NCBI RefSeq assembly: GCF_024199925.1
Contig: NZ_JANADR010000001.1
Coordinates: 6,947,501-7,011,500, forward strand
Origin: Bradyrhizobium sp. CCGUVB1N3
Lineage (GTDB): Bacteria; Pseudomonadota; Alphaproteobacteria; Rhizobiales; Xanthobacteraceae
Reading direction: 5' to 3'
Length of the DNA stretch: 64,000 bases
Shown: positions 15,335 to 24,030 of the stretch, piece by piece
Position numbering within the stretch: position 1 is the first letter of the stretch
Layout of the letters: each line of letters starts with the position of its first letter
Position numbers and translations under genes: made by a program
The notes under the pieces: generated by a model
Told to the model about the DNA's origin: nothing
Databases searched by the model: none
What the model saw: only the letters and a program-made list of their open reading frames with translations

Positions 15335-15958
15335 TCACTGGCTCGCCCATACGATCCTTGCGATCCAGGCGACATCGGCGACCGCGAGCGTGCGCTCGTT
15401 CTGCGCGCCGTCGAGTGACTGCAATTCCAGCAACTTCGCCGTGCGGCGCTTCAGCGCCTTCACCAGCATCTCGCCGGCCCTCGTCTTCACCACCACGCGG
15501 TCGCCCTTGCGGATCGGCGTGCCCGGCGACACCAGGATGACGTCGCCGTCGCGATAGGGCGCGAGCGCATCGCCGGCGATCTCCAGCGCAAAGCTGTGAT
15601 CGTCCTCCCCCGAGGGCAGCGCGACTTCGGTCCAGCTCTTGCCGGAGGGAAAGCCCTGCTCGTCGAAATGGCCGCTTGTCGCGGCCTGCGCGAAGCCGAG
15701 CAGCGGCACCGAGCGACCATCGCGTGCGCCGTCACCGATGAGTTGCACGAAGGTCTCGATCGAGGAGTCGGCCGCGGCGAGCGCCTTGGCGATCGATTCG
15801 GTCGAGGGCCAGCGCTCGCGGCCGTCGGAGGTCACGCGCTTGGACTTGTTGAAGGTGGTGGGATCGAGCCCTGCGCGCTTGGCGAGCCCCGACGGCGACA
15901 GCCCGGCGCGCGCCGCGAGCCGATCCAGGGCGCCCCAGATCTGCTCGTGGGTCAGCAT
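15335..15958 (-). CDS. S24/LexA-type helix-turn-helix regulator without catalytic Ser
   Basis: A 207-aa protein. The N-terminal helix-turn-helix (~10-60) has SPSGLAKRAGLDPTTFNKSK. The C-terminal half matches the S24 peptidase/LexA fold, with IAGDALAPYRDGDVILVSPG and GDRVVVKTRAGEM. In active S24 proteins the first motif has a nucleophilic Ser (usually GDSM); here Ala131 occupies that place, while Lys148 is kept. Self-cleavage is therefore unlikely and the domain may only dimerise or sense a ligand. The ATG at 15958 was chosen over one nine codons upstream. Convergent with lysK. Confidence 0.82.
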   Translation of the reverse strand: MLTHEQIWGALDRLAARAGLSPSGLAKRAGLDPTTFNKSKRVTSDGRERWPSTESIAKALAAADSSIETFVQLIGDGARDGRSVPLLGFAQAATSGHFDEQGFPSGKSWTEVALPSGEDDHSFALEIAGDALAPYRDGDVILVSPGTPIRKGDRVVVKTRAGEMLVKALKRRTAKLLELQSLDGAQNERTLAVADVAWIARIVWASQ

Positions 15959-16173
15959 CCTCTGCGCTTTGGCCTGTCTGATCATCCTCGATCCGGCCCG
16001 CCTAGGAAAACTAGCCTCAAATCAACCGGTTTTCCGTTTTCGGTGCAAGAGGAGGCAGGCAAGTCTTGAGTTCGAAAGTTGTGGCCTTTACGGTCGCGCC
16101 CGGGTTCTGGCCCGCTTGGGAGCGAAAACCCCAAGAGACTCAATGATCAAGCGCGAGCAGGACACCGCACCAG

Positions 16174-16518
16174 GTGGTCAAGATCTATAAAATTTGTGCC
16201 GCATCGGCCTGGCGGGAGGCCGAGCGGGAGGGTGTGTACCGGGGCAGCGCGGACGACGCACGCGACGGCTTCATCCATTTCTCCACCGCCGCCCAGGTCT
16301 CCGAGACCGCGCGAAAGCATTTCTTCGGGCAGCGCGCGCTGTTCCTGGTCGAGATCGACGGCGATGCGCTCGGCGACGCCTTGCGCTGGGAGCGCTCGCG
16401 CAACGACGAGCTGTTTCCGCATCTCTATGGCGAGCTCGATCTTGGTGCGGTGATCTCGATCATCAATCTCGCCATGCGCTCCGACGGCAATCACGACATT
16501 CCGGAGCTTGCCCCGTGA
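16174..16518 (+). CDS. DUF952 domain protein
   Basis: A 114-aa protein of the DUF952 family, recognised by IYKICAASAWREAE, DGFIHFSTAAQVSETARKHF, and FPHLYGELDL near the C-terminus. The fold resembles the ART/glutathione-S-transferase-associated small domain, but no activity is known to me. Start is a GTG at 16174. Its stop overlaps the GTG of pyrD (GTGA), so the two are translationally coupled, a conserved rhizobial arrangement. Confidence 0.85.
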   Translation: MVKIYKICAASAWREAEREGVYRGSADDARDGFIHFSTAAQVSETARKHFFGQRALFLVEIDGDALGDALRWERSRNDELFPHLYGELDLGAVISIINLAMRSDGNHDIPELAP

Positions 16519-17612
16519 TCCGCGCGTTCGATGCCCTCTCGCTGCCGGTCCTGCGCTGGCTCGATCCGGAGGATGCGCACCGCCTGGCGATCCAGGGCCT
16601 GCGCTTCCTGCCGCCGACCAAGCCGCGCGCCGACGATCCGAAATTGGCGGTGCGGGCCTTCGGCCTGAATTTTCCCAATCCGATCGGCATGGCGGCCGGC
16701 TTCGACAAGAGCGCGGAAGTGCCGGATGCGCTGCTCAGGCTCGGCTTCGGCTTCGTCGAGATCGGCTCGGTGACGCCGCGCCCGCAGAGCGGCAATCCGC
16801 GGCCGCGGCTGTTTCGCCTGGAGCGCGATGAAGCCGTCATCAACCGCATGGGATTCAACAATGACGGTGCGGCTATCGCGCTGCGGCGCCTTGCGGCGCG
16901 CGCAGAGAACGGCGGTATCGTCGGCGTCAATGTCGGGGCCAACAAGGACTCGCCCGATCGTGTCGCCGATTACGTCAAGCTGATCGAGACCTTCGCGCCG
17001 GTCGCGAGCTATTTCACCGTCAACGTCTCCTCGCCCAACACGCCGGGCCTGCGCAATCTCCAGGAGGGAGCGCTGCTCGACGATCTCCTCGCGCACGTGA
17101 TCGACGCGCGCGAGCGGGTGCGCCAGAAGGCCGGCGACACGCCGGTGCTGCTGAAGATCGCGCCGGATTTGAGCCTCGCCCAGCTCGACGACGTCGTGCA
17201 GGTCGCCCGCGCGCGCAAGGTCGACGGCATGATCGTCTCGAATACGACGATCGCGCGGCCGAGCACGTTGCGCGAGCAGATGCGCGCCAAGGAGCAGGGT
17301 GGTCTCTCCGGCCGGCCGTTGTTCCGCCTGTCGACGCGCATGGTCGCGGAGACCTATGTGCGCGTCGAGGGTGCGTTCCCGCTGATCGGCGTCGGCGGCG
17401 TGGATTCCGGCGGCGCGGCGCTGACCAAGATTCGCGCCGGCGCGAGCCTGATCCAGCTCTATTCGTCGCTGGTCTATAAGGGCCTCGGCCTCGTCGACGA
17501 GATCAAGCGCGATCTTGCCTCGACGCTCCTGCGTACTGGGCGCGACTCGCTGTCCGAGATCGTCGGCGCCGACGCCGCGACGCTCACGGCCGAGGACTGG
17601 CCCGGGATGTAG
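16515..17612 (+). CDS. pyrD: Quinone-dependent dihydroorotate dehydrogenase (class 2)
   Basis: A 365-aa flavoenzyme of pyrimidine synthesis that oxidises dihydroorotate to orotate and passes electrons to the quinone pool. It is membrane-associated through the N-terminal helical segment (AFDALSLPVLRWLDPEDAHR) typical of class 2. Core motifs include GMAAGFDKSAEVPDALL, FVEIGSVTPRPQSGNPRPR, INRMGFNNDG, NVSSPNTPGLRNLQ with the catalytic Ser, and LIGVGGVDSGGAAL for FMN. The start is a GTG overlapping the DUF952 stop. Confidence 0.96.
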   Translation: MIRAFDALSLPVLRWLDPEDAHRLAIQGLRFLPPTKPRADDPKLAVRAFGLNFPNPIGMAAGFDKSAEVPDALLRLGFGFVEIGSVTPRPQSGNPRPRLFRLERDEAVINRMGFNNDGAAIALRRLAARAENGGIVGVNVGANKDSPDRVADYVKLIETFAPVASYFTVNVSSPNTPGLRNLQEGALLDDLLAHVIDARERVRQKAGDTPVLLKIAPDLSLAQLDDVVQVARARKVDGMIVSNTTIARPSTLREQMRAKEQGGLSGRPLFRLSTRMVAETYVRVEGAFPLIGVGGVDSGGAALTKIRAGASLIQLYSSLVYKGLGLVDEIKRDLASTLLRTGRDSLSEIVGADAATLTAEDWPGM

Positions 17613-17617
17613 GGTCT

Positions 17618-17770
17618 CGTGCCCCGGATGCAGCGCAGCGCGCCGCTCTTCGCGGCGTGGTGCGCTGCTGATCCGGGGCCCACAACCGCTGGGTCCCGGC
17701 TTTGCGTCGCGTCATTACCGGACGATGCTTCGCATCGCCGAGACATGCCGCGCCGCGTCCGGGACGCGAT
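17618..17770. repeat. Palindromic intergenic element after pyrD
   Basis: Imperfect inverted halves CCCCGGATGCAGCGCAGCGC and GTGGTGCGCTGCTGATCCGG, then a second arm pair GGACGATGCTTCGCATCGCC. It lies between convergent pyrD and the MATE gene. No coding sequence seen in it. Confidence 0.6.
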
Positions 17771-17772
17771 AG

Positions 17773-19098
17773 CTATGATCGCGGAAACGTCGCCCTGTAC
17801 AGCGCCGGATAGCGCATTCCCTGCAACCCGCCGCGCGCGACGTAGAAGCCGAGCAGAGCGGTCCACAGTCCGGTATTGCCCAGAGATTGCAGCGCCCACC
17901 ACGTGCCGAGAAAAATTCCGAGCGAGGCCAGCATCAGGTTGCGCATCTCGCGCGCCCAGGTTGCGCCGACATAGATGCCGTCGAAGCCGAAGGCGAACAC
18001 GCCGGGCAGGGGCGCGAGGATAATGAAGACGAGGAAATCCCGCGCGCTGCGGCGGACCTCTTCGCTCGCGGTCATCAGGTCGATCAGCGCCGGGCCGAAC
18101 AGCGCGAACAGCACCGCCACGGCGACCGAAAAGCCGACGCCCCAGCGCAGCACCAGCCGCGTCGAATCGGCAAAGCCGCGCGCGTCGCGGGCGCCAAAGG
18201 TGCGGCCGCAGAGCTGCTGTGCGGCGTTGGCGAGGCCGTCGAGGAAGAAGGCACTGACCAGCAGGAAATTGTTCAGCACCGCATTGGCCGCGAGCGTGAC
18301 GTCGCCGGCCCGCGCGCCCTTGGCGGTGAAGAACAGGAACACGGTGATCAGCGCCGCGGTGCGCACCATGATGTCGGAGTTGACCGACAGCATCCGGATC
18401 AGCTTGGCGCGATCGAACAGCGTTGCGCGGGGAATGGTGAGGCCGCCTTCGGCGAGGCGCCGCGCCAGCATCACGCTGAGCAGGAAACCCGCGGCCTCCG
18501 CGATGACGGCCGCGATCGCAGCACCCGCAATGCCGGTGTCGTAGACCAGCACCAGCAGCACGGTGGCCGCCATGTTGATGAGGTTGATCACGATCTGCTG
18601 GAGCAGCGCCAGATTGGCGCGGGCGAGCCCCACCAGCCAGCCGAGCACGACATAGTTCGCGAACGCCAGCGGCGAGGACCAGATGCGGATCGCAAAATAG
18701 GCCTTTGCTGCCCGCGTGACGCCTTCGCTGCCGCCCATCAGGTTGAACAGCACGGCGCCGAGCGGCACCTGGAGCGCGATCAGCGCGACGCCGATCAAGC
18801 CGGCCACGATGAAGCCGCGCACGAGGATGGCGCTGGTCTCCTGCGTCTCGCCGGCGCCGAGCGATTGCGCGGTGAAGGCGAGCGTGCTCATGCGCAGGAA
18901 GGCGAACAGCCAGAACAGGCAGTCGAAGATCACCGACGCCATGGCGACGCCGCCGAGCAGCGCGGCGTCGTCCAGCCGCCCGATCGCGGTGGTCGAGACC
19001 ACGCCGATCAAGGGCGTCGTCAGGTTCGCGACCATCGCCGGGCCCGCGATGGCGAACACCTGCCCTGTGGTGATCCTGGGATGAACGGGGGCGTGCAT
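17773..19098 (-). CDS. MATE-family (DinF-like) efflux transporter
   Basis: A 441-aa integral membrane protein with about 12 hydrophobic helices arranged as two repeats. The first repeat has AGPAMVANLTTPLIGVVSTT and LFAFLRMSTLAFTAQSLGAG; the second has SAFFLDGLANAAQQLCGRTFG. These match the DinF branch of the MATE family, which exports drugs or metabolites by cation antiport across the inner membrane. The substrate is unknown. Flanked by repeats, apparently monocistronic. Confidence 0.9.
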   Translation of the reverse strand: MHAPVHPRITTGQVFAIAGPAMVANLTTPLIGVVSTTAIGRLDDAALLGGVAMASVIFDCLFWLFAFLRMSTLAFTAQSLGAGETQETSAILVRGFIVAGLIGVALIALQVPLGAVLFNLMGGSEGVTRAAKAYFAIRIWSSPLAFANYVVLGWLVGLARANLALLQQIVINLINMAATVLLVLVYDTGIAGAAIAAVIAEAAGFLLSVMLARRLAEGGLTIPRATLFDRAKLIRMLSVNSDIMVRTAALITVFLFFTAKGARAGDVTLAANAVLNNFLLVSAFFLDGLANAAQQLCGRTFGARDARGFADSTRLVLRWGVGFSVAVAVLFALFGPALIDLMTASEEVRRSARDFLVFIILAPLPGVFAFGFDGIYVGATWAREMRNLMLASLGIFLGTWWALQSLGNTGLWTALLGFYVARGGLQGMRYPALYRATFPRS

Positions 19099-19197
19099 GG
19101 TCAGGTGCGTCTACCCGACCTCCGCGCCAAATGCACCAGCCGAGCCGGCATGGCGCCGTTGCATCGGCTCGTCGTCGGGGGAAGCGGTGAGTTGCCG

Positions 19198-19332
19198 ACC
19201 CTCATGGTGAGGAGCGCGGAAAGCGCATCTCCGGACGATGCTGCGCATCGCCGGGCGAACCATGAGGCCTCGATTTTACCCGCGGCTATCCTTCGAGACG
19301 CCCGCTTTTCGCGGGCTCCTCAGGATGAAGGT
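19198..19332. repeat. Two palindromic elements between MATE and the small membrane gene
   Basis: The left part carries CCCTCATGGTGAGGAGCGCG and GGACGATGCTGCGCATCGCC; the right part carries CCTTCGAGACGCCCGC / GCGGGCTCCTCAGGATGAAGG. Both belong to the family at 13403 and 34097. Confidence 0.7.
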
Positions 19333-19356
19333 TTGAGCTGTTTGTGACTCGGTCGT

Positions 19357-19662
19357 CTAGCGGCCGCGCGGCGCGCCGAACAGGCGCGACAGGAACCACA
19401 CGGGGATCACGATGACGGCGCCAAGCAGGAAGTAGCGCCACAACCAGTTCACCGCGTCGAAGCCGAGGTCCCACAGCCGCTGGAACAAGAGGCGAATGCT
19501 ATGGATGATATTCCAGGGATCGAAACCGATCGCGGCCAGCACGACGCCGACCAGGATCGAGAGCAGGACCAGGCGGAATGCGACCGCCAGCGGCGAGCCA
19601 CCGAGAAAGCGGTTCAGGCCATCGCTGTGGCCGGCCGGCAAATCTCTGACGTCGTTGGCCAT
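19357..19662 (-). CDS. Small two-span membrane protein (101 aa), DUF6460-like
   Basis: A 101-aa protein with two hydrophobic helices (~27-47 and ~75-93) separated by an amphipathic Trp/Phe-rich loop (DPWNIIHSIRLLFQRLWDLG). The N-terminus is hydrophilic. It resembles small proteins of unknown function conserved in Bradyrhizobium and relatives, which I believe are covered by DUF6460. No catalytic residue is evident; localisation is the inner membrane. Confidence 0.75.
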   Translation of the reverse strand: MANDVRDLPAGHSDGLNRFLGGSPLAVAFRLVLLSILVGVVLAAIGFDPWNIIHSIRLLFQRLWDLGFDAVNWLWRYFLLGAVIVIPVWFLSRLFGAPRGR

Positions 19663-19819
19663 CTCAAAAAAACTCCTCAGCGGATTCGATCCCCATTATA
19701 GGGCACGGCGAGGCAGATGGGGAACCCGCGTTCCCCCGTCAATCGGCTTACGGGATTTTAATTCGGGCAAGCGGGGGACGCCTTGGTTGCGGGATGATCG
19801 TGCCGCACGCTCGGTGCAA

Positions 19820-19937
19820 CCTCTCCCGCTTGCGGGAGAGGTCGGCGCGGAGCGCCGGGTGAGGGCTCTTTCCTCATTGAGAATCCCAATGCGGAGACAC
19901 CCTCACCCCAACCCTCTCCCGCAAGTGGGAGAGGGGG
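19820..19937. repeat. Palindromic repeat (CTCTCCCGCTTGCGGGAGAG family)
   Basis: A hairpin CTCTCCCGCTTGCGGGAGAG at the left, GCGGAGCGCCGGGTGAGGGC in the middle and CCTCACCCCAACCCTCTCCC to the right. It is the variant of the 6850 family in which the tip reads CCCGCTTGCGGG. It lies 32 bp past the ligase stop, so it may end that transcript. Confidence 0.75.
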
Positions 19938-19969
19938 CGCACTGCCTTCGTGGCCGCGATCGAACGCTT

Positions 19970-21883
19970 TCACGCCTCGACCTCCGCCGTCTCCGCCTTG
20001 AGCATTTTTTCCAGTGTCTCCAGCCGGTCCGCCTCGCGCGGCGGCTTGTCCCAGCGTAGGCGGCTGATGCGGGGAAAGCGCATGGCGACGCCGGACTTGT
20101 GGCGCGGCGAGCGCTGCAATCCTTCGAAGGCGACCTCCAGCACCAGCCCCTTGTCGGGCTCGTGCATGACATGGCGCACGGGGCCGAACTTTTCCGTGGT
20201 GTTGCGGCGGACGAAGCGGTCGATCTGGAGCAGCTCTTCATCCGTGAAGCCGAAATAGGCCTTGCCGACCGGCACCAGCTCGTCGCCGGCTTCGCCTTCG
20301 GTCCAGACACCAAAAGTATAGTCGGAATAATAGGACGAGCGCTTGCCGTGGCCGCGCTGCGCATACATCAGCACGGCATCGATGATGTGCGGATCGCGCT
20401 TCCACTTCCACCACTGCCCCTTCGGTCGCCCCGGCAGATAAGGCGCATCGCGCCGCTTCAGCATCACGCCTTCGACGGCTTCCGCGTCTTCGCCGGCGCC
20501 GGCGCTTGCGGGATCCGCGCGCGCGGCGGTGAGCGCGTCCCAGCTATCGAAAGCAATCGTTGGTGAGAGATCGATACGGGAATTACCGAGCTTCCTGATG
20601 AAGGTTTCGAGATGCCTGCGCCGCTCGGCAAAGGGCAGCTCGCGCAAATCGTTCTCGTCGTCGCCGAGCAGATCGTAGGCGCGCAGGTGGATCGGAAAAT
20701 CCTTGATCAGTTTTGGCGAGACCACCTTGCGGTTGAGGCGCTGTTGGAGGACGTTGAAACTCTGCACGCGGCCGTCGCGCACGACGAGCAGCTCGCCGTC
20801 GATCGCGCCGGGCAGGTGTAGCGTCGGCACGAGATCCGGGAAGCTCCCCGTGATGTCCTCGCCGGTGCGCGAATAGAGCCGCGCCGTGATGTGTCCGCGA
20901 TCGTCGCGGCCTGCGACCGCCTGCACGCGGATGCCGTCCCATTTCCATTCGGCGATGTAGTCGGCCGGATCGAGAGCGGCAAAATCCGCGTCCTCGATCG
21001 CATGTGCCAGCATCACCGGGCGGAATGGAGCCGGATCGCGGTTGACGGGCTTTTCCGCACGGCCCTCGAGCCAGGCGAACAAATCGAGATAGGGCGGGGC
21101 GAGGCCTGGCCAGATCAGCTCGATCTCGTGTGGATCCTTGTCGCCGAGCGCGGCCGCCGCGGTCTTGGCGAGACGCGCGGAGATGCCAATGCGCAGCGCG
21201 CCGGTGACGAGTTTCAACAACGCCCAGCGGCCGGTCTCGTCGAGCTCGTCGAGCCAGCGCGCAAGTTGCGCGGGCAGCTCGGTCTTGCCGAGGGTGCGCA
21301 GCGTGGTGACGACGTCGGTGAGGGTTGGGGGAGGCGGGTTGTTGTGAAGTCGGGAGGTCTCACTGCCATCTCGCCCGCGGCACCCCCCTCCCTGTCCCTC
21401 CCCCACAAGGGGGGAGGGAACGGTGAGGCTCATGCCTCCATCACGCGACGATACGTCGGCAACCGTGACGGCTTCGCTAACTACTGCTTCAGACTTGTTC
21501 TTCGACGTGTCGCTCCTGGGCTGCCCCGCGCTCCGCTGCGCTCCCTCCCCCCTTGTGGAGGAGGGCGGGGGAGGGGGGTGGCCCAGGAAAGATTGGTTGT
21601 CGTTGACGACTCCCTTCGGCCACATCAGCGCCACCGTCTCCGAGAGATCGCCGACATAATCGTAGGACAGTCCGAACAACACCGGATCGGTGCGCGCTGC
21701 AATCAGGTCGCGGATCAGGCCTGGCTTGGCGTGCTTGAAGCTCAGTGCGCCCGTCAGCGCGGCCAGCGCATAGCCGCGATCGGGATCGCCGACCTCGCGA
21801 AAATAGCTCGTGATCAGCCGCAGCTTGTTGTTGCGTCCGGGCTCGTAGGCGAGGCGGTCCAGCAATTCGGCGAAGCGGTTCAT
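19970..21883 (-). CDS. Cisplatin-damage-response ATP-dependent DNA ligase with in-frame repeat insertion
   Basis: A 637-aa ATP-dependent DNA ligase of the bacterial TIGR04120 type. Order: N-terminal DNA-binding region (1-280), adenylation domain with catalytic Lys314 in EWKWDGIR, and a C-terminal OB fold (KSGVAMRFPRISRLRWDKPP). It seals nicks in a damage-tolerance set with the three partners nearby. Residues ~102-186 are an 85-residue low-complexity Pro/Gly/Ser insertion coded by an intergenic repeat element; without it the length (~552) fits the family. The stop side abuts a repeat. It overlaps the exonuclease by 4 bp, so the pair is an operon. Confidence 0.92.
   Translation of the reverse strand: MNRFAELLDRLAYEPGRNNKLRLITSYFREVGDPDRGYALAALTGALSFKHAKPGLIRDLIAARTDPVLFGLSYDYVGDLSETVALMWPKGVVNDNQSFLGHPPPPPSSTRGEGAQRSAGQPRSDTSKNKSEAVVSEAVTVADVSSRDGGMSLTVPSPLVGEGQGGGCRGRDGSETSRLHNNPPPPTLTDVVTTLRTLGKTELPAQLARWLDELDETGRWALLKLVTGALRIGISARLAKTAAAALGDKDPHEIELIWPGLAPPYLDLFAWLEGRAEKPVNRDPAPFRPVMLAHAIEDADFAALDPADYIAEWKWDGIRVQAVAGRDDRGHITARLYSRTGEDITGSFPDLVPTLHLPGAIDGELLVVRDGRVQSFNVLQQRLNRKVVSPKLIKDFPIHLRAYDLLGDDENDLRELPFAERRRHLETFIRKLGNSRIDLSPTIAFDSWDALTAARADPASAGAGEDAEAVEGVMLKRRDAPYLPGRPKGQWWKWKRDPHIIDAVLMYAQRGHGKRSSYYSDYTFGVWTEGEAGDELVPVGKAYFGFTDEELLQIDRFVRRNTTEKFGPVRHVMHEPDKGLVLEVAFEGLQRSPRHKSGVAMRFPRISRLRWDKPPREADRLETLEKMLKAETAEVEA
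21326..21580. repeat. Palindromic repeat inserted in frame within the ligase gene
   Basis: A complete element of the 6850 family: outer arms CCCCCCTCCCTGTCCC and its partner, inner CTCCCCCACAAGGGGGGAGG and CCTCCCCCCTTGTGGAGGAG, and a GCGCTCCGCTGCGCTCCC tail. It has no stop in the ligase frame and encodes residues ~102-186, including STRGEGAQRSA and [14 protein letters not shown]. Confidence 0.85.
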
Positions 21884-22926
21884 GCCTCGGCCTCGCCTGC
21901 AAGCGGCGTCTCGGTCTCCTCCTCATCGCCATAGCCGACGAGATCGAGCGGCTGGGCCCGCAATCCCTTAGTTCTGCACCAATGCACCAGCGCGTCTTCC
22001 TGGCCGTGGGTGACCCAGATTTCGCCGGCGCCGGTCGCAGCAATCGTCGCCGTGAGGCCGTCCCAATCGGCGTGATCGGAAATCACCAGCGGCAATTCCA
22101 CGCCGCCCTGCCGCGCCCGCGCGCGTACGCGCATCCAGCCCGAAGCAAATGCCGTGACCGGATCGGGAAACCGCCGCGTCCAGATATCGGAGGTGGCGGA
22201 GGGCGGGGCCAGCGTAATAGTGCCAGCGAGATCGGCTTTCTTCGTGCCCTTCACTGGGCGCAGCTCGCCGAGCTCGACGCCGCGGCTCTGATAATAATGC
22301 GTGATCGTCTCCATCGCGCCGTGCAGGTGGATCGGCGCGTCGTAGCCCGCCTCGCGGAGCAGCGCGATCACGCGCTGCGCCTTGCCGAGCGAATAGGCGC
22401 CGACGAGATGCGCGCGCTCCGGAAACAGCGCCACGGAGGCGAGCAGCTTCCTCACCTCGGCGGACGCATCGCCGTGGCGAAACACCGGCAGACCGAACGT
22501 TGCCTCGGTGATGAAGACGTCGCAGGGCACCAGTTCGAACGGCGCGCAGGTCGGATCAGCTGCGTCCTTGTAATCGCCGGAGGCGACGATGCAGGTGTCC
22601 TGACAGGTCACCGCGATCTGCGCTGAGCCCAGCACGTGGCCCGCGGGGTGAAACTTCACCTTGACGTCGCCGAGCCGGATCTCCTCGCCATAGCCGATCG
22701 CTTGCGTCGTGCCGGCAAAATTCTCGCCGTAGCGCAGGCGCATCATGTCCAGCGTCTCCTGCGTCGCCAGCACGGCGCCGTGGCCGGCACGCGCATGGTC
22801 GGAATGGCCGTGGGTGATTACGGCGCGCTCGACCGGGCGGACAGGATCGATATGGAAGCCGCCCGGCCTGCAGCACAGGCCGGCAGCAGTTGGCAACAGG
22901 ATGTCTTGCGGGCGCATTTCTGTCAT
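21880..22926 (-). CDS. Ligase-associated DNA exonuclease (metallo-beta-lactamase fold)
   Basis: A 348-aa protein of the TIGR04122 family, with the metal motif HGHSDH (His39-x-His41-x-Asp43-His44) followed by later ligands PAGHVLGSAQ, ASGDYKD, and the C-terminal beta-CASP-like SDHADWDGL. Related proteins of the SNM1/Artemis group are 5'-3' DNA nucleases used in crosslink repair. Its stop overlaps the ligase start (ATGA). An ATG three codons downstream (22917) is an alternative start. A 60-bp gap separates it from the divergent methyltransferase. Confidence 0.92.
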   Translation of the reverse strand: MTEMRPQDILLPTAAGLCCRPGGFHIDPVRPVERAVITHGHSDHARAGHGAVLATQETLDMMRLRYGENFAGTTQAIGYGEEIRLGDVKVKFHPAGHVLGSAQIAVTCQDTCIVASGDYKDAADPTCAPFELVPCDVFITEATFGLPVFRHGDASAEVRKLLASVALFPERAHLVGAYSLGKAQRVIALLREAGYDAPIHLHGAMETITHYYQSRGVELGELRPVKGTKKADLAGTITLAPPSATSDIWTRRFPDPVTAFASGWMRVRARARQGGVELPLVISDHADWDGLTATIAATGAGEIWVTHGQEDALVHWCRTKGLRAQPLDLVGYGDEEETETPLAGEAEA

Positions 22927-22986
22927 ATAGGCTGCGCCACCGCGTCCTTCGAGTCATCGGCCCGCATCGTCTTTCTGGTTCCAAAA

Positions 22987-23913
22987 ATGCCCCTGCGCCT
23001 GTTCCTGTCCTCCGGCGATCTGATGGCCGACCGCCGTTTCGAGTTCGCGCGCGACCTCCAGCTCAAGGGGGATTTGCCGGCCGCGGCCGATCTGTTGGAG
23101 CAGGCGATCGAGCTCGCGCCGAACTTCACTTCGGCCTGGTTCACGCTCGGCGAAATCCGCGGGCAGCTCGGCGAGCGCGACAAGGCGATCGCGGCGTTTC
23201 GAGAAGCGCGCCGATCCGATCCCGGTGACCAGCACGGTGCCGGCCTGCATCTGATGCGGCTCGGTGACGAGCAATTATCGGAGATGCCCAAGGCCTATGT
23301 GCAGGCGCTGTTCGATCAATACGCGCCGCGTTTCGAGCATGCGCTGATCAACGATCTCGGCTATCGCGCCCCGTCACTGATCTTCAAGGCGGTGCTGGCG
23401 GCGCGCGTCGCGGCGAAGAAGCCGGCCTTCTTCAAGCGCGCGATCGATCTCGGCTGCGGCACGGGGCTCGCTGCCAGTGCCTTCGCCAAGCAGGTCGACC
23501 ATTTCATCGGCATTGATCTTTCGCCCGGCATGATCAAGGAGGCGCGCGCCACCGGCCTCTATGCCGAGTTGGAAGTCGCCGACATGATCGAGGGCCTGTG
23601 CAGCGAACCGGACGGGAGCGCGAATCTAATCGTAGCTGCGGATGCGTTTGTGTATCTGTCCGATCTCGCGCCGGTGTTGATGGAGGCGAGACGGGTGCTG
23701 GCAGCCGGAGGTACGCTCGCCTTCACGCTCGAGACGCATGACGGCAGCGGCGTCATTCTCGGCGACGGATTGCGCTATGCCCATGCCGCGGAATATGTGC
23801 GCGGCGCCATCGCGAAGGCAGGCTTCAAGCTCCTGACGCTGGAGCCGGCCTCGCCACGCAACGAGAACAACGAGCCGGTGCGCGGCCTCGTCGTCGTTGC
23901 CGAGAAAACTTGA
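22987..23913 (+). CDS. TPR-containing SAM-dependent methyltransferase
   Basis: A 308-aa protein. The N-terminal ~16-83 form two TPR-like helices (GDLPAAADLLEQAIELAPNF, GERDKAIAAFREARRSDPGD). A class I methyltransferase domain follows with motif I DLGCGTG (154-160) and the post-motif GIDLSPGMIKEA. The segment QALFDQYAPRFEHALIN is typical of this TPR-methyltransferase group in rhizobia. The substrate is unknown. It sits divergent to the exonuclease between the two halves of the repair cluster, but co-regulation is not shown. Confidence 0.85.
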   Translation: MPLRLFLSSGDLMADRRFEFARDLQLKGDLPAAADLLEQAIELAPNFTSAWFTLGEIRGQLGERDKAIAAFREARRSDPGDQHGAGLHLMRLGDEQLSEMPKAYVQALFDQYAPRFEHALINDLGYRAPSLIFKAVLAARVAAKKPAFFKRAIDLGCGTGLAASAFAKQVDHFIGIDLSPGMIKEARATGLYAELEVADMIEGLCSEPDGSANLIVAADAFVYLSDLAPVLMEARRVLAAGGTLAFTLETHDGSGVILGDGLRYAHAAEYVRGAIAKAGFKLLTLEPASPRNENNEPVRGLVVVAEKT

Positions 23914-24030
23914 GTCTAGGCGCTAGGGTCGCTGCAAATTGAGCGGCATTGCGCCGCAACGTGCCGCCTTGCCACTTGCGATGCGCGCCCTGATGTCCGC
24001 ACAATGCGCGGCATTAGGGAGACAACGCCA

